In this document: positions 16,997 to 26,008 of the stretch, piece by piece
Position numbering within the stretch: position 1 is the stretch's first letter
Layout: the number at the start of each line of letters is the position of its first letter
DNA from: CAJXMH01 sp040220135
GTDB taxonomy: Bacteria; Bacteroidota; Bacteroidia; Flavobacteriales_E; Vicingaceae
DNA length: 64,000 bases
NCBI GenBank assembly: GCA_040220135.1
Contig: JAVJTT010000020.1
Span: 248,001-312,000, forward strand
Direction of reading: 5' to 3'
Made by a program: the position numbers and the translations under genes
The notes under the pieces: model-generated
What the model was told of the DNA's origin: nothing
The model's input: the letters and a program-made list of their open reading frames with translations, nothing else
The model's database searches: none

Positions 16997-18550
16997 ATGA
17001 CGAATATAAGAATACTATGGGCTGATGATGAAATTGACTTGCTAAAGCCTCATCTAATTTTTCTTCGAGAAAAAGGATATGAAGTGGTTCCGGCCACATC
17101 GGGAGATGAAGCTTTGGACTTGGTAGAGGATCAGCGCTTTGACATTGTTTTTTTAGATGAGAACATGCCAGGGCTTTCCGGATTAGAAACCCTGAATCAG
17201 CTGAAAGCGTCGCAGCCTTCACTGCCGGTAATAATGATTACCAAAAGTGAAGAAGAGTCGATTATGGAAGAAGCTATTGGTTCAAAGATCTCAGATTATT
17301 TGATTAAGCCGGTAAACCCTAATCAAATCTTGCTTACGCTGAAAAAGCATTTGGATACCGCCAGAATCGTTAGCGAGAAAACAACCATTGCTTATCAGCA
17401 AGCCTTTCGAAATATCGGCATGAGTTTGCATCACAACATGACTTTTTCTGAGTGGGAGGAAGTTTACAACCAATTAATTTATTGGGAGCTGGAGTTAGAA
17501 AAATCCGAGAACAGCGGAATGGCCGATATTCTGAACACACAGAAGAATGAGGCAAATCAATTGTTTGGAAGGTTTGTAGAAGAGAATTATGTCGATTGGT
17601 TAAATCGTCCCGAGGACTCACCTTTAATGAGCCATACCTTATTTAAAGAAAAAGTTTATCCACACATTCAGCCGGAAGGCACTACCTTTTTAATTGTTAT
17701 TGATAACCTTCGTTTAGATCAGTGGCAATTGCTTAAACCACAGATCGAAGAAATGTTTTGGGTAGAAGAGGAGAGCACCTATTTGAGTATTCTGCCTACC
17801 ACTACGCAATATGCTAGGAATGCGCTTTTTGCCGGATTGTTGCCGGCCGAGATAGAAAAGCTTCATCCCAACCTATGGCGAAACGACGAAGATGACGGAG
17901 GAAAGAACCTGCATGAGAAAGAGTTAATTGAGTCGCAGTTAAAACGATTAGGCAAAGAAACCCGTTTTAGCTATCACAAAGTGTTGAACCCAAATTTTGG
18001 AAGAAAAGTGGTTGGGGATATTCCAAACCAAATGAATAATGCCTTTAATGTGATTGTCTATAACTTCATTGATATGCTTTCGCATGCCAGAACTGATACA
18101 GACATCATAAAAGAGTTGGCTGAAGATGAATCGGCCTACCGTTCCTTAACCCTTTCTTGGTTTGAGCACTCTCCCTTAAAAGATGCCTTAAAAGAAATTG
18201 CCCACCGAGGGGGAAAGGTAATCATTACCACTGATCACGGATCAATTAAAGTTAATGAACCATCAAAGGTAATTGGAGATAAAACGGTGAATACTAATTT
18301 GCGCTATAAGCAAGGCAAGAATTTGAGTTATGAGGCCGAGGATGTATTTGCTATTTCAAAACCGTCTGATGCTCACCTTCCAAAGGTTAATGTGAGTCAA
18401 AGTTTCATTTTTGCCAAGAACGACCTTTTCTTTGCTTATCCTAACAACTTTAATCATTACGTTCAATACTACAAGAACACATTTCAACATGGAGGTATAT
18501 CATTGGAAGAAATGATTGTGCCGGTTGTGAGTTTAAGCCCTAAAAAATAG
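16997..18550 (+). CDS. porX: PorX, T9SS response regulator with PglZ phosphatase domain
   Basis: PorX is the response regulator that, with the kinase PorY, controls type IX secretion genes in Bacteroidota. The 517 residues fit: a receiver domain (1-~120) with Asp10/Asp11, phospho-acceptor Asp54 in VFLDENMPG, Thr82 and Lys104, then a helical linker, then a PglZ/alkaline-phosphatase-type domain from about residue 210 with FLIVIDNLRLDQW, ILPTTTQYARNA and VIITTDHGSIKV, the likely zinc-binding Asp and His residues. There is no DNA-binding domain. A candidate promoter is TTG at 16948-16950 with TATTTTCAC at 16972. It is followed 5 bp later by tsaE. Confidence 0.95.
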   Translation: MTNIRILWADDEIDLLKPHLIFLREKGYEVVPATSGDEALDLVEDQRFDIVFLDENMPGLSGLETLNQLKASQPSLPVIMITKSEEESIMEEAIGSKISDYLIKPVNPNQILLTLKKHLDTARIVSEKTTIAYQQAFRNIGMSLHHNMTFSEWEEVYNQLIYWELELEKSENSGMADILNTQKNEANQLFGRFVEENYVDWLNRPEDSPLMSHTLFKEKVYPHIQPEGTTFLIVIDNLRLDQWQLLKPQIEEMFWVEEESTYLSILPTTTQYARNALFAGLLPAEIEKLHPNLWRNDEDDGGKNLHEKELIESQLKRLGKETRFSYHKVLNPNFGRKVVGDIPNQMNNAFNVIVYNFIDMLSHARTDTDIIKELAEDESAYRSLTLSWFEHSPLKDALKEIAHRGGKVIITTDHGSIKVNEPSKVIGDKTVNTNLRYKQGKNLSYEAEDVFAISKPSDAHLPKVNVSQSFIFAKNDLFFAYPNNFNHYVQYYKNTFQHGGISLEEMIVPVVSLSPKK

Positions 18551-18555
18551 ATAAG

Positions 18556-18984
18556 GTGGAAACACTGCGAGCTAAGAATCTAGCTGAATTGAAAGATGTT
18601 TCAAAAGAGCTTGTAGAGCTATTGGAAGAATATCCCATTCATCTCTTTAAAGGACAAATGGGAAGTGGAAAAACTACCTTGATTAAAAATATGTGTACCT
18701 TGCTGGGTGTAAAAGAAGCAGTGAGCTCACCTACTTTTTCCTTAGTAAATGAATACGAAACGGAAGAGGGGGAGACACTCTACCATTTTGATTTTTATCG
18801 CATTGAAGATCCGGTTGAAGCCTTAGATATGGGTGTTGAAGAATACTTTGAAAGTGGAAGTCCTTGTTTTGTCGAATGGCCTGAAATGATAACCGCTTTG
18901 CTTCCTAACCGGTATTTACTAATTGAAATTTCACTGCAAGGTGAAGAAAGAATATACACATTAAGCAAGAACAAAAATGGCTGA
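18556..18984 (+). CDS. tsaE: tRNA threonylcarbamoyladenosine ATPase subunit TsaE
   Basis: TsaE is the ATPase that works with TsaB, TsaC and TsaD to make t6A37 in ANN-decoding tRNAs. The 142-residue product has Walker A in FKGQMGSGKTTLIKN (residues ~32-46), the switch-like SPTFSLVNEYE, and HFDFYRIEDPVEA, all characteristic. The start is GTG at 18556 and the gene follows porX by 5 bp. Its end overlaps ald by 8 bp, so porX-tsaE-ald are one transcript. This order is common in Bacteroidota. Confidence 0.95.
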   Translation: METLRAKNLAELKDVSKELVELLEEYPIHLFKGQMGSGKTTLIKNMCTLLGVKEAVSSPTFSLVNEYETEEGETLYHFDFYRIEDPVEALDMGVEEYFESGSPCFVEWPEMITALLPNRYLLIEISLQGEERIYTLSKNKNG

Positions 18985-20194
18985 AGACGTAGTGAAATCC
19001 TTAGCCCAATCAGCAACCAAGATGTTGCCCCAAGAAGAAAGGGCGGAAGTAAAGCGAAAAAGCAGTGACCTTTATATTGGTATTCCAAAAGAAACATCTT
19101 TACAAGAGAAGCGAGTGCCTCTGGTACCGCAAGATGTAGAATTGTTGGTGAATAATGGGCACAAAGTGGTTGTTGAAAGCAAGGCAGGCTTAAAGGCCAA
19201 TTTTGATGATCATACTTACAGTGAAGCAGGCGCAACCATAGTTTATTCAAGAGAAGAGGTTTACAAAGCCGATATTATTCTCAAAGTAGAGCCGCTTTCA
19301 CATGAAGAGATTGACCTGATGCAAAGGGGACAGACTTTAATTTCAGCCTTGCAGCTTCCTGTGCAACCCAAAAACTTCTTGCAGAAACAGATCGACAAGA
19401 AAATTACAGCCATTGCCTACGATTTCATAAAAGATAATTCAGGTCGTTTTCCGGTTATTCGAGCCATGAGTGAAATTGCCGGTAATACAGCAGTGCTGAT
19501 AGCAGCGGAATACTTGAGTAATGTAAATGGCGGTCATGGACATATGTTGGGCGGTATTTCCGGGGTAAAGCCTACAGAAGTGGTGATTTTCGGTGCGGGA
19601 GCAGTAGCTGAGTTTGCTGCCCGTTCAGCCTTGGGTTTAGGAGCTTCTGTGAAAGTGTTTAGCAACAATACTTCTAAGCTTCGTCGTTTGCAAGAAGGAA
19701 TAGGGGCTAGAATTTACACTTCAACCTTGCAACCCAAAGTGATTCAATCTGCCTTAAAAACAGCTGATGTGGCCATTGGAGCCATTCGTTCAGAAACTGG
19801 CAGAAGTCCAGTGGTGGTTACGGAAGAAATGGTGCAACAAATGGAAGAGGGCTCAGTGATAGTTGATGTTAGTATTGATCAAGGAGGTTGTTTTGAAACT
19901 TCGAAGGTGACCAATCATTCAAATCCTACATTTCAATTGCATGGCGTTACGCACTATTGCGTGCCCAATATTGCTTCTAGAGTAGCAAGAACTGCTTCTT
20001 ATGCCTTGAGCAATATTTTTGCTCCAGTACTTTTAAGTTTAGGGGAAGGCGGGGGTATTGACCAATGCATTAAACAGACTTATACCATACGTTCAGGAAT
20101 TTATTTGTATCGCGGAATGTTGACAAACCGTTACCTAGCAGAAAGTTTTAGATTACCTTACAAAGACCTCGATTTATTGTTGGCAGCTATTTAA
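18977..20194 (+). CDS. ald: Alanine dehydrogenase
   Basis: Catalyses NAD-dependent oxidative deamination of L-alanine to pyruvate and ammonia; cytoplasmic. The 405-residue protein has an N-terminal extension of about 32 residues, then IGIPKETSLQEKRVPLVPQ with the substrate-binding Arg and Lys. NAD-binding PTEVVIFGAGAVAEFAARSA lies in the middle (residues ~195-215), followed by VDVSIDQGGCFETS and HYCVPNIASRVARTAS, both shared with alanine dehydrogenase and PntA. Length and the absence of transhydrogenase partners favour alanine dehydrogenase. Third gene of the porX unit. Confidence 0.9.
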   Translation: MAEDVVKSLAQSATKMLPQEERAEVKRKSSDLYIGIPKETSLQEKRVPLVPQDVELLVNNGHKVVVESKAGLKANFDDHTYSEAGATIVYSREEVYKADIILKVEPLSHEEIDLMQRGQTLISALQLPVQPKNFLQKQIDKKITAIAYDFIKDNSGRFPVIRAMSEIAGNTAVLIAAEYLSNVNGGHGHMLGGISGVKPTEVVIFGAGAVAEFAARSALGLGASVKVFSNNTSKLRRLQEGIGARIYTSTLQPKVIQSALKTADVAIGAIRSETGRSPVVVTEEMVQQMEEGSVIVDVSIDQGGCFETSKVTNHSNPTFQLHGVTHYCVPNIASRVARTASYALSNIFAPVLLSLGEGGGIDQCIKQTYTIRSGIYLYRGMLTNRYLAESFRLPYKDLDLLLAAI

Positions 20195-20203
20195 TTTTAC
20201 CGA

Positions 20204-20599
20204 ATGGGATTTTGGAGAAGATTTAGACTCTTTTTAATTGGAGTGGGCTTAGGACTTATTTTAGTCATGGTATTTTTTGGTTCACGTGACTGGACCTCAT
20301 GGACACCGGAATCAAGAGTGTTAACAGCCATTGATAGCTCTGAAGTTCGTATTTCTGAGAGAGCCGAATGCCAATTAGCTTGCTTGGAGTTGAATGAAGA
20401 ACGCTTTACAAAGTTAAAAGCAGCAAGTTCAGTGAACTTTAAAGAAAGCAATGTAAAAGCAGATCCTTGTCCGGTTTATCGCTTAGAAAGTAGCATGGAA
20501 GAAAGAGACTATCAACTGTTTTGGGAAGTTTGTGAGGGCAAGGAAAAAGTAAAGCTACTGTCTGTGGTGAAAATTGGGCAGGAGTGCAATTGTGAGTGA
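20204..20599 (+). CDS. Small membrane-anchored protein (DUF4258-like)
   Basis: A 131-residue protein with a basic N-terminus (MGFWRRFRLF) and one membrane helix at residues ~8-26, followed by a domain of about 100 residues that should face the periplasm. Four cysteines (CQLACLE, DPCPVY, VCEG) and a C-terminal CNCE are visible; disulphides or metal binding are possible. It resembles the short DUF4258 proteins that sit near ald in other Bacteroidota, but I cannot confirm this. It starts 9 bp after ald. The stop abuts the convergent gene's stop with no gap. Function unknown. Confidence 0.7.
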   Translation: MGFWRRFRLFLIGVGLGLILVMVFFGSRDWTSWTPESRVLTAIDSSEVRISERAECQLACLELNEERFTKLKAASSVNFKESNVKADPCPVYRLESSMEERDYQLFWEVCEGKEKVKLLSVVKIGQECNCE

Positions 20600-21169
20600 T
20601 TAAACCCCCAACCTTAAAGTCACCATACTTTCCACTTTCTGATAAAAATTTTGTGGTGTGTAGGTTCGCCAGCTAAGGTCGTTTAGATTGCCACCGGAAA
20701 CCATGTAATAGTCAATATTAGCAGATTGAAAATCTTGCATTACATGTTCTCGAAAATTGATAAAGGCAATCCAACCTTCTTCAACATCTTCAAACCACTC
20801 TTCATAGTAAGAGTCATCAGAATAATGAAAGTTGAGTACATTCTCTCCAATCAGAATAAACTTATTAATGCCTTCATGCATCAGTTCATCAATAATGTTT
20901 CGCTTTAAAAACATGATGTCGTTGTGTAGAAGGTCATTCCACTCACCGATTAGTTCAATCACTGCATATCCTTCATCATAATCAGCCATTAAGATTTTGA
21001 TAAAAAGAGTTGGCGATTCAATCTCATCCCACTGGGGATGAATCAAATGGTCATAGATAGCATGGGTAAATTCGAACTCACTGTAAATGCGACCGTAAAA
21101 TGGTGATCGCTCATCTTCCGAAGCAATGTAATAATCTCTCCAATTGTAATGCGGTTCTATGGCATGCAT
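20600..21169 (-). CDS. Conserved Bacteroidota protein of unknown function
   Basis: A 189-residue soluble protein with no signal peptide or membrane helix. It is very rich in Glu, Asp, Tyr and aromatic residues (DDSYYEEWFEDVEEGWIAFI), and has alternating helix-strand segments such as INKFILIGENVLNF and FQSANIDYYMVSG that suggest a Rossmann-like or STAS-like alpha/beta fold. It follows murQ by 38 bp on the same strand, and this pairing recurs in Bacteroidota as far as I recall. No catalytic motif is recognised. Confidence 0.7.
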   Translation of the reverse strand: MHAIEPHYNWRDYYIASEDERSPFYGRIYSEFEFTHAIYDHLIHPQWDEIESPTLFIKILMADYDEGYAVIELIGEWNDLLHNDIMFLKRNIIDELMHEGINKFILIGENVLNFHYSDDSYYEEWFEDVEEGWIAFINFREHVMQDFQSANIDYYMVSGGNLNDLSWRTYTPQNFYQKVESMVTLRLGV

Positions 21170-21207
21170 ATTCGGTAGACGTTTTACCGGGCAATTTGTT
21201 TCACTTT

Positions 21208-22005
21208 TTAGTAATTGCTAATGGCATTTCGGACACTACCATACTTTTCCAACAAATCTTTGGCTTCTTCGTAGCTGACGTTTAATTCTTCAATTAACAT
21301 TTGAATTCCGCGTTTAATCAATTTATTGTTCGACAATTGCATGTCCACCATTTTGTTTCCTCTTACTCTCCCCAAACGAATCATTACTGAAGTAGAGATC
21401 ATATTCAAGACCAACTTTTGGGCAGTTCCGGCTTTCATTCGTGTACTACCGGTTACAAACTCGGGGCCTACCATCACTTCAATGGGGTGGTCAGTTGCTG
21501 CAGCTAATGGGCTGTTTTCATTACAGCAGATACAAGCAGTTTGAATGCCATTGTCTCGACACTTTTCCAAGGCTCCAACTACATAAGGCGTAGTTCCTGA
21601 AGCGGCAATGCCAATAACGAAGTCGAGCTCAGATACATGTAATTCTTGCAAATCCTTCCAGCCTAATTCCGGATCGTCTTCCGCAAATTCTTTGGCCTTC
21701 CGAATTGCTTCATCTCCACCGGCCATAATGCCCACTACTAGATCATGGCTCACCCCAAAGGTTGGGGGACATTCTGAGGCGTCCACAACCCCCAACCTGC
21801 CTGAAGTGCCTGCACCCATGTAAAACAGTCGGCCCCCTTCTTGTAAGCAATTCACAATTTTGGGAACAATGGCTGCAATGTTGGGTATCACCTTTTCAAC
21901 CGCGTAGGGAACAATTTTATCCTCCTTATTAATGTTTTGCAGAATTTGCTCTGCTGTCATTTTTTCTAGGTGATGGTATTTTGATTCGGATTCAGTTGTG
22001 CTCAT
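21208..22005 (-). CDS. murQ: N-acetylmuramic acid 6-phosphate etherase
   Basis: MurQ cleaves the lactyl ether of MurNAc-6-phosphate to give GlcNAc-6-phosphate and D-lactate in cell-wall recycling. The SIS-domain signature GRLFYMGAGTSGRLGVVDA and ECPPTFG are present, as are FVIGIAASGTTPYVVGAL and GSTRMKAGTAQKLVLN. I choose ATG 22005 (MSTTESESKYHHLE, 265 residues); an upstream ATG at 22053 would overlap the preceding gene and add residues not typical of the family. Neighbours (aminopeptidase, MarC) form a leftward group. No MurK kinase or anhydroMurNAc kinase is in the window. Confidence 0.95.
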   Translation of the reverse strand: MSTTESESKYHHLEKMTAEQILQNINKEDKIVPYAVEKVIPNIAAIVPKIVNCLQEGGRLFYMGAGTSGRLGVVDASECPPTFGVSHDLVVGIMAGGDEAIRKAKEFAEDDPELGWKDLQELHVSELDFVIGIAASGTTPYVVGALEKCRDNGIQTACICCNENSPLAAATDHPIEVMVGPEFVTGSTRMKAGTAQKLVLNMISTSVMIRLGRVRGNKMVDMQLSNNKLIKRGIQMLIEELNVSYEEAKDLLEKYGSVRNAISNY

Positions 22006-22030
22006 GAAAATGTTTTTATAAAGATGCGAC

Positions 22031-23047
22031 TCAATCTTTGAATGAGGCGACAAAAGCCTTTAAATTACCATTAAATTCTTCTTCTAACCGTTGTTTAAAA
22101 TCATCTTGTTCGGAATGATAAGTTGAAATGCCTGAAAAGAAAGCGTTGTTGGGATTAAAGTTTTCTAATCTAGAAACTGCCTTGAGGGAATCTGTGTAAT
22201 AGTTGGCCTTGGCTAATTGTTTCTTACAATTATCTAACAACTGCTCTTTGAGGATTTGCTTTTCGGCTATATTAAGTGGTTCATTAAAACTTTGATAAAG
22301 TGAGTCTAGCCTTTGTTTACTTTGCCAAACCCACTTTTTGAAAACGGCTTTACGCGCTAAGGTTTTTTCATATTCTTTTAACTGAGGGGAAGACTTCCCA
22401 TACTTATGGGTTAGGAATCTTCGGGCGCCTTCCCTACCCACCAAAGTGGCTAAGTTTTCATTGAAGGCTACTTCGTTTTTGCGATAGATGGTAGCGTGAG
22501 TTAGCTCATGAATGATCAATTCTGCTAACCTTCCTTCTTTTCGCTCTAACATGGCTGAAAGAATAGGGTCTCGAAACCAGCCTAAGGTAGACCAAGCGTT
22601 AACTTCATCAATTTCAGTGTCAAATCCTAGCTGCTTTAATTCTTCGGCCTCAGCCTTTGCCTTATCAAGATCAAAAAAACCTTTGTAGCTAAAACTACCG
22701 ACAATTGGGAATTGCCATTCGTGAGCTTTGATCTCAAACTCCGGACTGGCAGTAACCACCCATAAAATGGGTTTTCCCTTTTGGTCGTAAAATGTGGTAT
22801 AATTGTCAGATTCTGCCAAGCCAATTTCTTTCTGTGCAAAAGCTCTAACTGTTTGAATGTACTCAAACTTGATTTTTGTAGAATCAGGAAAGCCGGGCTT
22901 TTTAACTAAGTTGCTAATCTCTTCTGCATTCCATAAAACTTCTACTTGGCCTTTGGCTTGTTGTAAGCCATAAAAAACACTTTTGTAATGATAGGCCAAG
23001 AACAGGCAAAGTCCAAGCCCTAAGGCTAAGAGTAGCTTTTTAATCAC
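22031..23047 (-). CDS. Predicted membrane-anchored aminopeptidase (PF10023 type)
   Basis: A 338-residue protein with one N-terminal membrane helix (residues 3-22) and a large extracytoplasmic domain. The zinc metallopeptidase motif HELTH lies at LIIHELTHATIYRKN, followed by AFNENLATLVGREGA with the Glu expected as third ligand. STLGWFRDPILSAM is characteristic of the predicted aminopeptidase family COG4324. The start is GTG, sharing bases with the MarC stop (GTGA), so the two are translationally coupled. Substrate unknown; peptide trimming in the periplasm is inferred. Confidence 0.88.
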   Translation of the reverse strand: MIKKLLLALGLGLCLFLAYHYKSVFYGLQQAKGQVEVLWNAEEISNLVKKPGFPDSTKIKFEYIQTVRAFAQKEIGLAESDNYTTFYDQKGKPILWVVTASPEFEIKAHEWQFPIVGSFSYKGFFDLDKAKAEAEELKQLGFDTEIDEVNAWSTLGWFRDPILSAMLERKEGRLAELIIHELTHATIYRKNEVAFNENLATLVGREGARRFLTHKYGKSSPQLKEYEKTLARKAVFKKWVWQSKQRLDSLYQSFNEPLNIAEKQILKEQLLDNCKKQLAKANYYTDSLKAVSRLENFNPNNAFFSGISTYHSEQDDFKQRLEEEFNGNLKAFVASFKD

Positions 23048-23691
23048 ACTTGAGATGCTTTTATGATGTCAATAAGAATGGGTTTCATGCCACTAAAGAA
23101 AAACTCTACGGCAATTACCATTACAATTAAGCCCATTAAGCGCATCATGATCTTGTTACCGGTTTCACCCAACCATTTCATGATCTTGGACGAACTCCAA
23201 AGAATCAAAAAAGTCAGGAGGCAAACCAAGAAGATTGTGCCAATTAAAATCCCCTTATGCTCTATGGTTGTAGCATCTTCCATTAATACGATTGCGTTGG
23301 TAATTGCACCCGGACCGCATATCATTGGAATGGCCAAAGGTGTAATAGAAATATCAGTCACATATTCTCTGCGAGTGCTTTCCTTACTCATTTTTACTTT
23401 TACTAAACGAGCTTGTAACATATCATAGCCCATCATAAAGAAAATAACTCCTCCAACTACCCGAAAGCCATCTACCGAAATGCCAAAAAACTTGAATAAA
23501 AGCTGCCCGGAGAAAGCAAATGCAACTAGGGCTAGAGCAGCTACAATGGTCGCTTTTTGAGCGGTTTTCTTTCGTTCTGAACTCTCCAGACTTCCTGTCA
23601 TGCTCATAAACACAGGCATTATTCCCAGAGGGTTCATTAAGGTTATGAAAGAAGTGAAGCAAAGTAAGGCGAAACCGAAGTACTGGTCCAT
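23044..23691 (-). CDS. MarC family integral membrane protein
   Basis: A 215-residue six-helix inner-membrane protein. The family hallmark FITLMNPLGIMPVFMSMTG is in helix 1, and a second half TPLAIPMICGPGAITNAIVL repeats the pattern, as in MarC/YchE/YhgN proteins. Their biochemical function is not settled. ATG 23691 (MDQYFGFAL) is preferred because it starts just before helix 1; an in-frame ATG at 23733 would add 14 residues. It is first in the leftward group MarC - aminopeptidase - murQ - unknown. Confidence 0.9.
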   Translation of the reverse strand: MDQYFGFALLCFTSFITLMNPLGIMPVFMSMTGSLESSERKKTAQKATIVAALALVAFAFSGQLLFKFFGISVDGFRVVGGVIFFMMGYDMLQARLVKVKMSKESTRREYVTDISITPLAIPMICGPGAITNAIVLMEDATTIEHKGILIGTIFLVCLLTFLILWSSSKIMKWLGETGNKIMMRLMGLIVMVIAVEFFFSGMKPILIDIIKASQV

Positions 23692-23803
23692 CAAGTTTTT
23701 TTGCAAAGGTGGGAATAATGCAGACAATTCCAAGGGCTAAGGAAAGCACAGTATGAAATTGGTGAAGTGCTATTGAATTCCTAATTTCAAAAAAAATAAG
23801 ACT

Positions 23804-24502
23804 ATGAAAGATAAAAGAATTTTAATCACTGGAGGAAGTTCGGGATTGGGAAAAGCCATGACCAAACAATTAAAGGATAAAGGAGCTAAAGTTGCTATTA
23901 CCGGCAGAGATAAAGAGAAGTTAGAAAAGGTAGCAGAAAGTTTAGGAGCTTTTGCTATTCACGCTGATGTTTCGGTTGAAAAGGACGTATTGAAAACGTA
24001 TTCTATGTTTTTACAAGAGTTTGGCGGTTTAGATGTCCTGATCAATAATGCCGGCATAGGGGCAGAGCGAAAATCCATTGATGAATTAGACCTAGATGCC
24101 ATGCGCAAGGTTTATGATGTAAATGTTTTTGGAGCCGCCATGATGGGAAAAGAGGCGGCTAAGATTTTTAAAGAGCAAGAGCATGGGGATATTGTGAACA
24201 TAGCCTCTACCGCAGCCATGAAAGGCTATGCCGGCGGCACAGTTTACAGCTCTTCAAAATTCGCACTGCGCGGTATGAGTCAAGACTGGCAGGCTGACTT
24301 AAGGCCATACAATGTACGGGTCATTAATGTCAATCCAAGTTATGTGCCTACGGCCTTCAATAATCCAAGTCGGGAAGAAAGAGCAGAAGAAGACAATAAG
24401 TTAACTGCTGATGAAATTGCCCATGCCGTAGTTGCTGCATTAGAAATGGATTCTAGGGGTTATATTCCTGAAGTGACGGTGCATGCAACAAATCCGTTTT
24501 AG
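23804..24502 (+). CDS. Short-chain dehydrogenase/reductase (3-oxoacyl-ACP reductase-like)
   Basis: A 232-residue NAD(P)-dependent oxidoreductase. Cofactor motif GGSSGLGKAMTKQL at residues ~9-22, NNAGIG in the middle, catalytic Ser in NIASTAA, and YSSSKFALRG with the Tyr-x3-Lys pair are all intact. After the active site NPSYVPTAF replaces the usual PG motif. Substrate is not predictable. A candidate promoter is TTG at 23759-23761, 20 bases before TAATTTC. It is monocistronic or co-transcribed with the toxin-antitoxin pair that starts 36 bp downstream. Confidence 0.9.
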   Translation: MKDKRILITGGSSGLGKAMTKQLKDKGAKVAITGRDKEKLEKVAESLGAFAIHADVSVEKDVLKTYSMFLQEFGGLDVLINNAGIGAERKSIDELDLDAMRKVYDVNVFGAAMMGKEAAKIFKEQEHGDIVNIASTAAMKGYAGGTVYSSSKFALRGMSQDWQADLRPYNVRVINVNPSYVPTAFNNPSREERAEEDNKLTADEIAHAVVAALEMDSRGYIPEVTVHATNPF

Positions 24503-24538
24503 AATCTCCTTTTGGAAGATTGCTTAACTTTATCATTC

Positions 24539-24760
24539 ATGGATTTAACAGAGAGAAAAATACAATTACTTAAGCAGATCAAAACCTTAGAGAATGAAGA
24601 GGTATTGAAAAGGGTAGAAGAAATTCTACAGCAAGCAGATGTAGAAAGTAATGTCAATGTTTCTATTAGTGAAATAGTGGAAGGTAAAACCTTAAGTATG
24701 GAAGTATTTGAGGAAGAAACAAAGCAATGGATAAAGGAGCAATATTCGAAGTCGAAATAA
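24539..24760 (+). CDS. Putative antitoxin of RelE/ParE-type pair
   Basis: A 73-residue, highly charged protein with an N-terminal coiled-coil helix (ERKIQLLKQIKTLENEEVLKRVEEIL) and a C-terminal ETKQWIKEQYSKSK. It overlaps the toxin gene by 34 bp, the classic antitoxin-first order. The frame is open to a TTG at 24512, but ATG 24539 (MDLTERKIQ) is the natural start. No DNA-binding motif is obvious; short coiled-coil antitoxins of this look are common beside RelE-type toxins in Bacteroidota. Identity rests on size and position. Confidence 0.65.
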   Translation: MDLTERKIQLLKQIKTLENEEVLKRVEEILQQADVESNVNVSISEIVEGKTLSMEVFEEETKQWIKEQYSKSK

Positions 24761-25068
24761 CAAAGAATGCTCAAAAACGTTTGCACACTATATTTGAAAG
24801 ATATCTAATTAAGCATTTCAGTGAAGTAAGAGCATACGAAGTTTTTGACGGAATTTTAGAAACTGTAAAGCAGTTAAAAACATTTCCAAAACGGGGACAA
24901 TTTGAAGGTATAAGTGATAAGGACGTGAGATATATCATACATTCTGAAAGCAGAATGTTTCAACTTAAGATTTTGTACATAGTCAATGAAGACAATAGGG
25001 AAGTAGTAGTTTTAGACTTTTTTCCAACTAATATGAATCCGGATTTGCTGCAAAAATTGAAGATTTAA
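24727..25068 (+). CDS. RelE/ParE-type toxin
   Basis: A 113-residue protein with the RelE/ParE fold pattern: FEVEITKNAQKRLHTIFERY (strand then two helices), TVKQLKTFPKRGQFEG, then DVRYIIHSESRMFQLKILYIVN and REVVVLDFFPTNMNP, matching the terminal beta-sheet. Members either cleave mRNA on the ribosome (RelE) or inhibit gyrase (ParE); the sequence does not decide which. The overlapping upstream gene is the presumed antitoxin. Its TAA stop overlaps the stop of the convergent deacetylase-like gene (TTAA at 25065-25068). Confidence 0.78.
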   Translation: MDKGAIFEVEITKNAQKRLHTIFERYLIKHFSEVRAYEVFDGILETVKQLKTFPKRGQFEGISDKDVRYIIHSESRMFQLKILYIVNEDNREVVVLDFFPTNMNPDLLQKLKI

Positions 25069-25967
25069 GCCCAAATCTCCTTTGCTAAACGGTAAGTATT
25101 GGCATGCGCCTCCACAATGTGCTTGATATCTGGAGAGTAGCCACCACCCATACAGGCCATAAGCGGAATTTTACGATCGTAGGCCGCTTGTAATACCAAG
25201 CGGTCTCTTTCTTTACAACCTTCAATAGAAACTCCCATTCTACCCAGTTTGTCAGTTTCTAAAATATCTACACCCGATTGATAAAAAATGAAATCGGGCT
25301 TTTGTGCTTCAATTAAATTGGGAATATACTGTTTTAGCTTTTTCAAGTAAGCTTCATCCTTGGTTTGGTCGGGAAGCGGCACATCCAAGTCGGATTTTTC
25401 TTTTTTTAATGGATAATTATGGTCACCATGCATACTAAAGGTAAAAACTCGACTTTCATTTTCAAAGATCTTAGCGGTGCCATTTCCTTGATGAACATCG
25501 AGATCAATGACCAAAATCTTTTCTGCCAATTTGTTTCTTAGCAAATAAGAAGAGGAAATGGCAATGTCATTTAATAAACAAAAGCCCTCAGCCCGATTGG
25601 CATAAGCGTGATGGGTCCCGCCGGCAACATTAAATGCCACACCATGTTCAAGTGCAAACTTAGCTGCTTGGATTGAGCCCCCGGTGATGATCAATTCTCT
25701 TTCAATTAATTCTTTAGAATGTGGAAATCCTGAACGCAATTGCTCTTGTCGGTTAAGCTCCAAGTTTGACAAACGCTGCCAATAAATTTCATCATGAACC
25801 GCTAAGATGTCAGCTTCATCCACCGCAGCAGGGGCAAAGAAATTTGACTCTTCAAAAGTCCCTTCATGTTTTAATTGCATGGGAAGTAATTCATACTTCT
25901 CCATTGGAAAACGATGCTTCTCAGGTAAAGGATGAACGTAAATAGGTGCCCAGGCAATTTTGATCAA
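25065..25967 (-). CDS. Histone-deacetylase-like amidohydrolase
   Basis: A 300-residue zinc hydrolase of the arginase/HDAC superfamily. Bacterial members act on acetylpolyamines, acetoin-related substrates or acetyl-lysine. Visible motifs are AGGTHHAYANRAEGFCLLND with the catalytic His pair, VIDLDVHQGNGTAKIF with zinc-binding Asp and His, FSMHGDHNYP, and YQSGVDILETDKLG with the second Asp; GGGYSP is at the end. The start must be TTG at 25967, because the next in-frame ATG would remove the conserved HPLPEKHRFP segment. The deacetylated substrate is unknown. Confidence 0.92.
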   Translation of the reverse strand: MIKIAWAPIYVHPLPEKHRFPMEKYELLPMQLKHEGTFEESNFFAPAAVDEADILAVHDEIYWQRLSNLELNRQEQLRSGFPHSKELIERELIITGGSIQAAKFALEHGVAFNVAGGTHHAYANRAEGFCLLNDIAISSSYLLRNKLAEKILVIDLDVHQGNGTAKIFENESRVFTFSMHGDHNYPLKKEKSDLDVPLPDQTKDEAYLKKLKQYIPNLIEAQKPDFIFYQSGVDILETDKLGRMGVSIEGCKERDRLVLQAAYDRKIPLMACMGGGYSPDIKHIVEAHANTYRLAKEIWA

Positions 25968-26008
25968 AACTTAGATTTCTTAGGCAAACAAAAGATCTTA
26001 GAATTTGA

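Noticed and set aside
16997..20599. porX cluster as a complete T9SS locus
   Set aside because: Only the regulator is here; neighbours are tsaE, ald and a small membrane protein, and no structural por/gld/spr genes are adjacent.
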